Assembly: GCA_037952775.1 (NCBI GenBank)
Contig: JBANAY010000003.1
Span: 34,844,001 to 34,908,000, forward strand
From: Clonostachys chloroleuca
Taxonomy: Eukaryota > Ascomycota > Sordariomycetes > Hypocreales > Bionectriaceae
Direction: 5' to 3'
DNA length: 64,000 bases
The notes under the pieces are model-generated. The model made no database searches. It saw only the letters and a list, made by a program, of their open reading frames with translations, and was not told the DNA's origin. Every line of letters starts with the position of its first letter. The first letter of the stretch is position 1. This document shows positions 48,991-60,669 of the stretch, piece by piece. The position numbers and the translations under genes were made by a program.

Positions 48991-49609
48991 AATGGGGAGA
49001 AGCGCGTATATGCATCGAGGAGGGGCTAGTATCGAAGCGCCAAGCCCTGAATATTAAACGTTTGCGTCTAGGTAGTCACCGTAAGGTGTTAGGCCTTCTA
49101 CAATTTTTCCTCTTGGAGTAAAGACAGTGTGGAAGAATTAGAAGGGCAAAGTGTGAGCCGACATTTCGCGAAGGTGGTATATATAGACTTAACCTACCTA
49201 AATAGGAATCCGCAATCATTGCAACGAAATCTTCCTGTTGCTGTTACCTGACTATGCCTCCCAGCTTTCAACAAAGTAGCATTGGGCAAATGTCTCTCTA
49301 GAACTATCTCGAGCAGCCCGCTGAGACTCAATTTGCCATACAATGAGCATCGCGAGATACCGCCTTCAGAATACGAAAGCATACTAGAGACGCTTTGTCT
49401 CACAGATAGACATCAGTGACCATAATAGGAGGAGAGTTTGAAGATATTGTGATCTTATGTCTTTATCTTTCTAGTTTTTACATGGTGTGATAAAATCTAA
49501 AGTAAAATAAAAAATGGTATGCTAGTAACAAAAACAAAAAATGGCTGAGAAAACTGAAAGATTCTCAACAGGAAACAGGCATTGTTTACCTCCAATCTCC
49601 ATGTCGTCT
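48991..49609. other. Intergenic region
   Basis: 620 bases at the 3' side of both neighbours, A-rich near 49495-49545. No gene seen. Confidence 0.45.
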
Positions 49610-52600
49610 TCACTCCAGCACACCGGTACTTTGCAGCAGCCATTTCACATTTCCGATCACCTCTTCCTCGCTGCTCTCAGCGTCCACAGGCAGAACATCG
49701 ACCTCCTCCACACCAGGAGCTTCATAGGTCTGCAGCTGCCCCTCAACCATTTCTTTGCTCATATAATGGTCCTTTCTTGAGTCCAGTCTCTCGAGCAGAA
49801 CCTGCTCGGATGCCTGTAAATCCACAAATACTGCCTTGATTCCTTTCTGTGAGAGCGTCTCCCGTAAATTGGAACGGTATGACTGCTTCAGTGCGGAGCA
49901 CGAGACAACGGCGGTGGGGTAGTCCAGGTCAAGCAACACTTCTGCCACATGTGTGGCCAGACGTGAGAGCCACCCGGATCGATCTTCATCTAGGATCGCG
50001 GTCCCAGAACGCATCTTCTCAACTGCGGCACGTGTGTGCAAGCTGTCGCCTTCGACAAACGGCGACTCGATCCATTGGGCAATCTGCTTCCCGATTGTGG
50101 TCTTGCCAGTGCCGCAAGGTCCAATGAAGATGATGGCGGTCTTGCCGCTGGCGGCACTAGGCGGCGACCACGAATTCTTCGTGAAGTAGCTGATGAATTT
50201 CTTGACAAATGCCGGATCAAGAACAGGAGCCTGGGCGAGCGCCGGGGACAGGGAGCAAGCAACTTCGGTGGCAAATGCCTTTGAGGGTGCAAACTCCTCC
50301 TTGTCATACTTGGACGCGAAGAAGTCCACGAGCTTGAACGGGGGGTTGACTTTGGGATCTGGGTTCGATGCCCGAAGTCGACGGATCCATTCTTTAGGCT
50401 CAACTTCCTCAAAGGAAAGGCCTGTATCCTTCAGCGCGGGCAACAGATCCCGGACAAAATCGAACGTCTTGGGGTGCGTCACATTCGTGAAGACACTTCC
50501 GGCTTCAGAGAGCGAGATATCAGCAACCGCTTCGGCCACAATGTCGACGGGCAGCCATGATGGGGTTTCCTGCAACTTGGGCAGAGCCCCGATAGTCACA
50601 GCCGTCTGCATCAGCATGGGCACGGCCTCTTGAGCATTCCAGACTCCGTGCTTTGTATCGCCGACAATCTGGCCAACTCGCAATACTCTGGCTGTGACGC
50701 CCTGGCTGGCAGCCTCAGCACACAAGTGCTCGGCGACAGACTTGGACTGCGCGTAGCCCATTCCCTGAGCCCATTCGAGGTTAGGGAGCTGCTCTGGGAC
50801 CGGAACGACGGTAGACCGGGTGACGGTGCTCACGGACGAGCAAAAGTTCATGGAAGCCTTTGAAGCGTGGCAGAGGGCAAGGAGGTGGTGCACCCCGGCG
50901 ATGTTGCCCTTTTCGAAACTTGTAAGTTGCATGTTGAAGTTGACGGACCAAGCACAGTGGATGACGGAGCGAAGGTTCTGCGACACTAGGGAGTAGTTTT
51001 CGTCCGAGAGACCGAGCTTTTCGTCTGCCAGGTCTGCAGGGAAAGCAGAGATCTTGCGTCTAGCCTCGAGAGACAAAGTGTGGAAGATCTTTCGTTGGAT
51101 CAATGATTCAACGACGCGCTTCTTCGCCGTCTCAGGGTCTGATGCACGGACAAGGCAGTATACGTTTGAAATAGCAGGGTTTTCAATCAACTTGGACAGC
51201 ACATGCGCTCCAAGCGAGCCCGTAGCTCCGGTGAGGGCCTTCAAGGGAATCATATGTCAGTCAACGATTGGAGAAACAAAAGTGAGGATCATACTTACAA
51301 CTGATGAAGCAGGTGAGGCTTCGAGAGACTTATATTTCTCAATCAAGCCTTGCATCTCCGCCTCAATGCAGGCTCCCTTGTCTCCGTCCTGGCCGGTACT
51401 CAGGCTGTACAAGTAGTCGCTAAGCTTGGCAATGGATGGGTTCTCGAAAACGACGTTTTGGCCAAGCTTAGTACCTTGGCCGAGGTCGACATTTTGGAGG
51501 ATGTGACTGCGCATCTGGATAGACTGAACAGAGTCAAGGCCGAGATAGAAGAAGTCTGCGTCGTCTTCAATTGATGACTTGAGTGACAAGGTCTTGGTGA
51601 TGAGCTCTTGTACAAAGCGGCGCATGCCAGGCTGATCCAGCTTCTCGCGGTCTCCGCTGCTGGCTTCCTGCTCATCATAGGCCTCTTCGATTTGGGCCTT
51701 AAAAGTCTTATAGAAGGCTTGTCGAATAATGCTCCCCTTGTCTGTGCGTGGGTATTGGCAATCCGTTGGAAGCAGCTTAATCATGGTCTTGGATATACGG
51801 CCAAACCCGTCGACTGATGCGTTCGCTTCATTGACCACCTCCCAAACGCTATCCAGAATCTCCTCTTTTGACTTTCCGGCCAGAACGGCAGATGGTACAA
51901 TCAGAACTCCCAAATATGGGCGGCCGGCGCCGAATACGACCGCCTCAGTGATGAGCTTGCTGGAGCGCATCTTGCCCTCCATACCAACAGGGCCAAACTT
52001 CTCTCCGTTGACCAGCACGATGGTGTCATCGAGGCGTGCGATGTACTTCCATGCTTTGGGGATGGTTGGATGTGGCTCAAACAGATCCTTGGTGTGGTAG
52101 GATCCATCAGGCTGGTTGGACTGTACCTTTGCAGGCCACCCATCCGTGACCGTACATTCAAACAGGTTGGGTCCTCTAGGGATCCATTTGAGATAGGGTG
52201 AGAGAGCATCATGCTCGCGCACATAGTTCCAGTCCTTGTCGCCATTCGGGCGGAAGGAAGTCATGAGCTGGCCAACTTCAGTGCTGTGAGGCGTTAGAAC
52301 CCAGTTTGATACGTCCTGCGGGAATATCATATCTGACTTACGCTCCATAGTGGCCGACGAGATTCACGCCATTCTCGACCAATGCATTCCCGAGTTCGTC
52401 TGGGCACGCTGAGCCACCGTACATGACCATGCGTAGGTCTCGGAGAAGACGGATACCCTCGTCTGCCTCGGAGAGAAGCTTGAGGGCGTAAGGCACGCCG
52501 TAAAAGATTTCGAACTTGTTCTGTCGAAGAATTCGTACCAGGTAGTCCTGCGTCAACGGCAGGTCTGCGTTATAGAAATATATAGGCACGCGAGCATATA

Positions 52601-53422
52601 TCGCGCGGAATAAATTGCAGATGCCGTGATTGTGGTACAGTGGGAGGGTAATCAGAGCCTTCATTTCCATGCTCTTTGCATAGTTGGCAATGCAAGCCTT
52701 GTGTGTCTGATATATGGGTTTTGGCAGACCCGTCGAGCCTATACAATGTCAGCGAGGAGCTCTCAGACGATCTGATTTGGCAACTTACCACTAGAATGAA
52801 TGATAAAGGCAATGTTATCTTGCTCGATCTTGGGGTCCAAGGCCTGGTCCAGTTTGGTCTCGGCGTGGACCTCGACGGGAAACTCGAAGACGCTGCGAGG
52901 CGCAATCTCGAGCAATTCGATAGACATGCTGTCGGAAACTTTTCCTGCAAGCTCGAGGAAACGGGCTTCTGCAATCAATGTCTTCGCGCCCGTAACATTC
53001 ATCAAATTCTCGATGGCAGGCTGGGGGATTCTGGTAGAGAGTGGCAGAACAGTGTGTCCCAGCTTGGTGAGGGCGAGCAACGTGATAAGATATTCCAGGT
53101 TTGAGGGGCCCAAGAGCGCAATGACTCTGGGCTTCTCCGCAGAGGAAGAACGGACCGGCAAGGACTGCTCATATTGCTTGGCTACTCTCCAGGCGAAGAC
53201 GTCGAGTTGCTGGAGTGTGTAGTTGACAAATTCGATGCCAGATGATGGATATGAAATGGCATGAATGTCGGGATTGCTCCTGGCTCGTCGACGAACCAAT
53301 GAGTCAACTGTGAAGAGATCGGAATCATCGCCGATGATCTCTGCCTGCTGGGGAAGAGTCTGTTCGCTCTCTGTGACCTGGAGAGCCCCTGGGGCGTTTT
53401 GAGCGCTAATGGAGGCAAGCAT
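49610..53422 (-). CDS. NRPS-like A-T-R reductase fused to a C-terminal gluconokinase-type kinase
   Basis: Four exons (53422-52789, 52738-52342, 52283-51299, 51238-49610) join in frame to 1214 residues. The adenylation domain spans about 30-540: HSSGSTGLPKPI (A3), LVGHYGATEVGQL (A5), IARLDDTIVLVNGEKFGPV (A7-A8), YPRTDKGSIIRQAFYK (A10). The carrier domain is at about 565-650, with FFYLGLDSVQS placing the phosphopantetheine Ser at 595. The thioester-reductase domain is at 673-1020: ALTGATGSLGAHVL (NADPH loop), SSVSTVTRS, and the YxxxK site GYAQSKSVAEHL at 833-844. After a short linker, 1038-1214 is a P-loop kinase of the gluconokinase type: GPCGTGKTT at 1045, FVEGDSLHTRAAVEKMRSG, DEDRSGWL, VVSCSALKQSYR. 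No stop, intron or start separates the kinase from the reductase. A-T-R proteins activate an acid, load it on the carrier and release it as an aldehyde or alcohol. The kinase role is unknown. It is divergent from an MFS gene. Confidence 0.92.
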
Positions 53423-54262
53423 CTTGGATACCTTTGAAAGAGAAAGATCCAATATATGCTAAGGAGTGTGTGAAGACAAGTATCTATGGTCTACGGATCT
53501 CGTGAGGACCTCACTGCTTATGAAGAATGGTAGCATTGGGAATACCACGGCTACTAACATCGAGCTCCACGTATAAGAACCACATCTGGTTAGGAGGCAT
53601 TAATCAACGGCGGGATTATCAGCAGGTCGACGGAAAATTGCCCGTCAGTTCCCCAAATGAGGAAAGAAGACATGGTCTCGAACAATTGCAAACCTGCAGG
53701 CAGTGGTCGAGTAGCAGCTCCAAGGCGGGGAACGGGGAAGCCCACCTTGGAGAAGTCACACTCTTTGCGGAGAGTGTAATGCTGGGCCATCACAAATTCT
53801 ACGAGAAGCGGATTTGCGGCTCCAATCTCAGGACGAGAAGGGTCGGATTTCGATATCACTGGCTGCTAAGTTGCGGGACTGACGTTCATCCCTGAACGAC
53901 TTATCTCAGTTTGGAGCTTCCCCGCATCTCCAACGGCCCAGAACAGAAGTTCGGGTGACGGCGACTTTTCCGTATAGCCTCATCTGGTAAGCTCCTCTCA
54001 TCCCCCAGCGTAACTAAGCAGTCGGTTGTCACATCCGGCACATGCAATCCGGGGTGGGTGTGGGGAGTAGAACCATGGAAAGAGCATGAGGAGGGAGTGA
54101 CATGCTACGATTCTTCCCAGCAACCCGATCAAAAGATCTATATCATCTATGACATGCTCCTAAACCACCAGAGAGAGAAGACAGGAGCATCGCCATCTTC
54201 CTTTCGGTCTTCACCTCACCCTCCACCTTGTTTTACGTTGTGATACCCACCCAGCCGTGACA
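53423..54262. other. Divergent promoter region between the A-T-R-kinase and the MFS gene
   Basis: 840 bases separating two divergent starts, a layout suggesting shared control. CGG/CCG triplets occur (for example near 53610 and 53880) as possible Zn2Cys6 half-sites, but I see no clear paired motif. Confidence 0.45.
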
Positions 54263-56011
54263 ATGGCCATTCCATCCGCCGAAAAACCAGACATCACAAT
54301 GATTGATGACCGGTCGATCGACCGGGCGGACGCAGAGAAGGGGCAGAACATACGAACCATAGACAACTTCCGTGTTCTTGGTTTAACTGATGATGATGTT
54401 GATTTCTACGAGAACTTTTCCGATGAAGCGCGGAAGAGAGTAGTTCGCAAGGTAATTCTCCTATTCTCTATTGAGTCTCGGCGCGGCTCCCGCTAAACAT
54501 CGCAACAGGTTGACGTTCGCCTCATCCCCATGCTTGCTGTCCTGTACCTTATTTCTCATCTTGATCGTACGTGCAGCACGCGACCTCTTGTAGTCTTATC
54601 CCAGATCTCTTCTCTGACCCTTGCATAGGAGCCAACATCGGAAACGCCAAGATCGAGGGACTTGCAGACGACCTACACCTGACCGGACTCCAATACAATC
54701 TTGTCCTCTCTCTGTTCTTCGTCCCTTATGTCCTTCTTGGTAGGTGTTTCTGCAACCGCGCCTTATTTCAACAACTAACATACACTCAACAGAGGTGCCA
54801 TCCAATATACTTCTCAAGAGGTTCAGCCGGCCCAGTCTTTATCTCGGTACCCTCGTCACATCCTGGGGCGTCATCATGACCCTCCACGGAGTGACCAAGA
54901 ACTTTGGCGGCCTCCTCGCCGTCCGGATGCTCCTGGGCGTCATGGAAGCCGGATTCTACCCCGGCGCCGTCTACCTCTGCACCTTCTGGTACATGCCGAA
55001 GCAGCTGGCCACGCGCATCGCCTACTTCTACTGCACCAGCGCCCTCTCCGGCGCTTTCTCCGGTCTGCTCGCCGCCGGCATAGCGCAGATGGACGGCGTG
55101 GGAGGCTACGAGGGCTGGAGGTGGATCTTCATCCTCGAGGGCATCGCGACGGTGGTTCTGGGCGTCGCCTGCTTCTTCCTCCTCATCGACTCCCCCGCCT
55201 CTCCACCGGCTGGCTCACACCCGACGAGATCCGCTTCCTCGAGCTCCAGGGCTTCATCAAGCAAGGTGGCCGCTTCAGCGACATCGAACAGGAGAAGAAA
55301 TTCAACTGGCACGACCTCAAGATGGTTCTCACCAACTGGCGCCTCTACCTCCAGGCCTACATCCTGCTCGTGCAGTCCGCCTGCAGCTACGGCACCAAGT
55401 TCACCCTACCCACCATCGTCAAGGGCATGGGTTTCACCAGCACCAACGCCCAGCTGATGACCGCTCCCGCCTACGTCGCCGGTGGCATCTCATCCATTCT
55501 GTTTGCGCGCCTCTCCGACCACTTCCACTGGCGCATGCCTTCTTGCGTAGCCCCCCTGACGATCATGACCATCGGCTATAGCATCATCATGGGCCTGCAG
55601 GGAGATCTCAAGGGCTCGCATATTGGACCCGGTTACTTTGCCATCGTCCTCACCACAATCGGCATCTACCCGTTGAATCCCGCCGGCAGCGCTTGGGCAG
55701 GTTCCAACCTGGCGCCAACGAGCCGCCGAGCCATCGGTGTTGCCTTCAACATCTGCGTCGGAAACCTGGGCGGAATCGTCGGCAGCTACATGTACCTTGA
55801 CAAGGAGGCCCCCAAGTACCAGACTGGTTTCGGCCTGTCGCTTGCCTTTGGCGGCTCTGCCATCATCGTCGCTCTTCTTCTGGAGCTGAGCTATAAGCTG
55901 GGTAATGCACGCAAGGCCAAGTTGACGGAGGAGGAGATTCGAAACAAGTATACTGAGGATGATTTGCTGAAACTTGGGGATAAGAGTCCGTTGTTCAAGT
56001 ATACCCTGTGA
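54263..56011 (+). CDS. MFS transporter, Dal5/pantothenate type, with a one-base frameshift
   Basis: Exons 54263-54451, 54509-54566, 54629-54739 and 54793-56011 give a member of the anion:cation symporter family: VDVRLIPMLAVLYLISHLDR, then ANIGNAKIEGL, MLLGVMEAGFYPGAVYL, FFLLIDSP, VKGMGFTSTNAQLMTAPAYV, and a second half ending KLGDKSPLFKYTL. The total exon length is not a multiple of three. Within the last exon the frame must change right after LIDSP, at the five-C run 55192-55196. With the observed bases translation runs off frame at ASPPAGS, whereas the family sequence (LSTGWLTPDEIRFLE) continues one frame over. No GT...AG pair can explain it. It is either a true inactivating deletion or an assembly error in a C run. 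The neighbouring regulator and reductase suggest a product or precursor transporter. Confidence 0.85.
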
Positions 56012-56421
56012 GGAGCTTCTCACGCTGAATTAGAAGTGGCCCTTGATTAAGGTTGGATTTGGTATGGACTGTGTATGTGTATGGTCTTGGTAACTCTGTA
56101 TTGCTGGTAGAGGGCTTTACTCGTGTCTCAACCAGTTGAAAGCGAATCATCCTTGGGCATTTCTGATTTCAAAATCCCCATATCATTTTTCTTGTGCCGC
56201 AAATATGCTCGCTGAAAGTAACTATTAGATGATAATTAAAGCCTTACGAGCTGGTTTTGTTCCAACAGCTCGCCACCATGAACTGTCGTCTCCAGCTGTA
56301 AGAACACATTTCAAAAAGGTATCATCAATTAATATTGTAATTAAGTCCCGTTTCACTGTATAGAATGATCTATTACGGCCATGGCCAATATCTCCTTCTC
56401 GCTCCATGCTCTATCACTACA
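56012..56421. other. Convergent intergenic region
   Basis: 410 bases between the convergent transporter and regulator genes. AT-rich; nothing recognised. Confidence 0.45.
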
Positions 56422-58663
56422 TCATAAACTCCAGCCTGCCAGATCTGACCAGCCGTTACTCACATCGTCATAATCAGGATGTGACCAAAACGCCTAAATC
56501 CAATGTTAGCTCTGTACCATATCACCGGTCCTAGCAACTTACAGAAGAATCAAGCTGCAGCCAATCCGTCGTCTGCCAAGAATCCAAAAGGCCAAAATCA
56601 AGCATCGGCGTCTCCCCAACCAGCCCAACCACCTCGAGGTGGGCTGGCTGCGCGCCGAGCTGTCCGTCGACCGTCCCGCACTCCACCGTCTCGATCGGAT
56701 TGTGCAGCGCTGGGTCAATCTCCAGCCTCGTCTGTTGGCTGGTGGCTGCGGAGCGGAACTCCTCGAGGATTACGGCGTACCGACGACTAGGCGAGTTGCT
56801 CGCAGTGGCCAGGGCCAAATGCTGCTGGCACTTCTCCGCCAGCTCGAGCAAGTTGGTTCGAGGATCCGTCGCCCCGAGGATTGGTCTTCCCAAGCGCCGT
56901 TGCTGTATTTCAAATACATAGACGACGAGAAGGGAGCAGAAAGTCACATAGTGTGTCCACCAGAATGCGTGAAAGATCGGTCCATCCTTGGCGAGTTGGT
57001 CGACGCATTTCAGGACGGTTTTCGCAGCCGCTATACAGCCCTCGACATAAGGCTGTTGGATAGGGTTCGAGTCGGTTCCGCCGAGGATGAAGAGACGCGA
57101 TGCGTGCATTATAGCGTGAGAGTAGGCAAGTTTAAGGACGATTGCCTGGCGTCGGAACGACACGATGAGCGTCGATGGCCGGACGGAGCCAAGGTGAAGG
57201 GGCAGGGAAGCGCGCCACTCGTGAATTCTTTGCACATGGCGGTATGCAGCGTCAATTCGCTCCTGGTGCGGGATTGGTTTGATCGTGTAGACTTCCCTAG
57301 AGATCGAGCCAATCATTTGGGCAATCTTGGCATGATATATCAAGGCCTCAATGTGGTAATCACCCTCATCCTCTTCCGGAGGCTCGCATGGCTCGGACGA
57401 TCCCATGTCTTCGTCATGGACACAATCAGGATAATCTTGATCAATGTCGTCGTCGTGGAAATGACGCGGCCGTCCAAGAATTACACCCAAATAATTATCC
57501 AAGATATACGCAGTCCAGAACGTGCGCATCCGATACTGGGAGTGGATGTAGTCTCCTGATACATGCTTTCGGCTCGACTGCCCTCGTCGATGAAGTCCAA
57601 TGGCCGAAATTATCTGCAGCGTGTTCCCAAACACATACCACGCTCTATTGAAGCGTGACGTTATCAAGAGATAAATCACCTGCACCAAGCGTGCCTGTGC
57701 CGACTCCAACTTTGGGTGTCCTGTTTCATTCTCCGTCAAGCGTCCGGCGACCCCGAACAAGTCATCTCCGAGACTTGATGTCCGGTCAACGCCCCCTATA
57801 GTCTCAGACTTTTCATGGTGGGAGATAGCTATAGCCAGAGCCACCAGGACAATCGCCGCTCTCGGGCGACCAATCTCATGCCACACCGGGAGACCCTCCT
57901 TGATGTTGTGCTCAACTACAACAAGCCACCTCTCCACCGCAGGTCGATGCAAAAACCTGTACGTTGCTATGCAGACATCAAAGTACAGATCCAGCAGCAT
58001 ACGGCTCTCAGAAGGACTAGGGAGTTGAAGCCTCGTGGCCTCGTCTGCTTCCGGCAGCGGACTGTCCCCAGCCATCGTGAGCGGCTGGCTCTCCGCCACA
58101 CGTTTCGCATTATCCGACCAAGACTCAGTCCCCTGAGACAAAAGCTTCTTCCAGGCACGATGCAGAAACGTAGGGCTCGAAGTAGGATCCAGGATCTGGC
58201 CCTCGATCTCAGCCATGCCGAGCTCCGGCGACGCGCGAGACGGCGCGGTGCTCACTCGCAGCGGCGGGTCGATATGCGAAACCACCAGCTCCTCCTCGGA
58301 TGGAGGCGCCAGCGGGCTTCCCTCAGGATACGGGTGAGATGCAGATCGTGGCGGCGTAGGGGGCCGCCCCCTGGTGTACGCCGAGTCGAACCGGCACGGC
58401 TTTCCTCTAGCCTTGCACCTGGTGCAGGGCTGGTTGCCGCTGCATTTGGTCTTCCTCGACTTACAAAAGTCACACGCGCGGCTGACCTTTGGATTTCCGC
58501 GATTAGCCGTCCGCGGCGTCTCGGCGGCATTCGAGGATGAGGCTGAGGGATCAGAGGGTAATCGGCTGCGTTTCCTGGGCGTAGCGACTTCCATCGACCT
58601 CGAGAATACGATGACCCGAGGGCCTCGATTTCTTCCAGGAGACGGAGAAAGCGTGGTTTCCAT
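56422..58663 (-). CDS. Zn2Cys6 transcription factor with fungal_trans domain, candidate cluster regulator
   Basis: A main exon 58663-56543 and a short last exon 56493-56422 (GTAAGT donor, GCTAAC branch point, TTTAG acceptor) give 730 residues. Without the splice the frame ends seven codons later, so the final exon is probable rather than certain. The Zn2Cys6 cluster is at residues 64-90 (CDFCKSRKTKCSGNQPCTRCKARGKPC with a six-residue first loop), followed by YTRGRPPTPP. The fungal_trans domain has LLDLYFDVCIATYRFLHRP, VFGNTLQIISAIGLHRRGQS, YRMRTFWTAYILDNYLGVIL and GRPRHFHDDDIDQDYPD, the classic heart of the family. The TRGRP-type arm is common in regulators of metabolic clusters. It lies between the transporter and the aldo-keto reductase and may control them and the A-T-R-kinase. 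ATG at 58663 is the first; a second in-frame Met is at residue 24. Confidence 0.92.
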
Positions 58664-60669
58664 GTTGTTTGGAGAATGTTGGGATGATTTGACGATCGGA
58701 GGAGATGTTTTGCCCCAAACGGGGTAGATGGACGGAAAAGCGGATGCGGGGAGGGAAATGCGGGGGAGTGTTTTTGCCTGACTCGCTCAGCCGGACGGAC
58801 GTAGGGCCTTGCCCAAGCGGAGCCTGGTCATTCTCGTTCGTGGCTCAGGCTGGCATGAACCTTGGTGCTGTCACTATTGACGGGGCTGTGAGGCTGGGAC
58901 TCTGAGTTGGAGATAGGTTACTTGGATGGGGACATAATTACAAGCCGGCATATTCAGATTGGGGGCAGGGTATGGTGGCTCAATTACTTCGAGATAGTCA
59001 GAACGGCGCCTATAAAGCAGACTAAAATATGCGAAGGGATGGTGGCACTCAAGTGTTAAGGTTCACATCACCAATGACGCTTCAAGCAGATCATTACCCG
59101 AGAGATGCTTGTCCTTGAATGGGAGAGCACGAGGTATCGTAAATGGAGACCAAAGAAGCGCTACGAGGAAATGGGAGAGAAGATCATCGTGGACCTGAAG
59201 CCGTATACTTAGAACAAGAAGTGCCGCGACCGTTGGCAGGGAAAGGCTGACGCGATTATGGAGGCGATCTGGATGGGAGGCGTTGGGGGAGAGTAACCAG
59301 CGAGAAAAGCGTGGCAAGCTCTCTTGGGGTTGATCACAAGAAAGACCACGAGTTCATAGGCTCAGAGACTCGAGAGCACATAGCCCGGCGACAAGCCCGT
59401 GAGCAACGCGAGGTAGCTCAGGCTGCCTCGGTGCCAGAGAATCAATGCTCCAACCATACCCCGCCAGGTCCGATGAAACCAGGGCAACAGTCCGCAGCGG
59501 AGGAGACGCGTCGACAGACGCTTCACCACCATTATCTGGCAGCACCCGAGGGGGTATAATCGACAGGCGTACGAAGGGGTAAACAAGCCGGGCTAGAGAA
59601 GGAACACGGCGCAGTCGGAGAAAGCGCGAGCTAGAACCAAAGTTCGAAGGACTCAAAGGTGCAGAGGGGCTGCTAAGAGCACCCCCGGCTTTGCGCCTTG
59701 CCATGAAGGCCAAGGCTCGGAAGATGTAGATGAGGTTCGGGTTTTCGTCTCGGTTTTCCCTACGTATAGGGACGGGGCATGCAGTTTATCGTTGCATCCT
59801 CGAGGATAGCTCCGGGAGCTTGAGTTTCGTGCCATCGTTCGGATCGCCGTGCTTTCGTATGCCATTCTCAAGTGTGACGGAGAAGGCTGGCTAGTCGTGT
59901 CGGGTTGACGGAGAATCAAGGAGCTGCGTCGGTGGAATGGGACAAGTCTCTTGTTCTTGCACGATTGATGCTGTCGTCGTATTAAGGGACCGGGCCAGAA
60001 GTGTTTGTCAGGAATAGTTGATTTCAAACGGATTGGTTCCAGGTAGCCAGCGGCACCCCCAGTCAGCGCCAGCACAAGACACTGGGCGCTGAAGGAGGAG
60101 GCCGGCTGCCGGATACCATGGCAGATAGGTCGATGGCCTTCTGAATAGGCATGGATAAAAAATTAAGGTGGTGTATTACACCCAACAAAGAGGTTTGATG
60201 TGATGGGCGGACAAGCATCGGACAAGGTTTGTTGCCCGCCGCTCAAGACGTCCTGTACATATCGCCACGTGACCATAGACGATAACGGATAACCATCGGC
60301 CCAATTTCAGCAGTCACTTGTTCCTCACCTTTCTTGCCTACCCTAAACGCAGCCGCCACAGGCATCAGAGCAAGCAATTACCGCATCAATGTGAGTATAT
60401 AACTTATAGCGCGGAGATACGCTCTATATATTTCGTATGCTTGATGATTCCCTTTTCGTTTGACTCATTTGGGAATTGGAAACCCCCTATGCGATGTTTA
60501 TCACTTGGTGCGACTGCCCCCATCGTGACCGCGACAAAGCAAGCAGGAGTCGAGGTGCTGCCGACGGGGAAAATCCGTCGATTATACGAGCTTTAGACGC
60601 GTCTCATATTATAACGACCTTTTTTAAATTGGAAGATATCTTTACATGTCTACGATATATTTTTTTCTC
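58664..60669. other. 2 kb promoter and intergenic region
   Basis: Lies upstream of the regulator and at the 3' side of the aldo-keto reductase. Frames up to 140 codons on the minus strand (59354-60075) are Ser/Arg/Pro-rich without domains and are not ATG/splice supported. Nothing else recognised. Confidence 0.45.

Noticed and set aside
56639..58540. Long plus-strand frames (up to 306 codons) opposite the regulator at 56-58 kb
   Set aside because: Antisense shadows of a GC-rich coding exon with clear Zn2Cys6 and fungal_trans motifs on the minus strand.
59354..60075. Minus-strand frames of 119 and 140 codons
   Set aside because: Low-complexity Ser/Arg/Pro translation, no ATG plus splice continuity and no domain.
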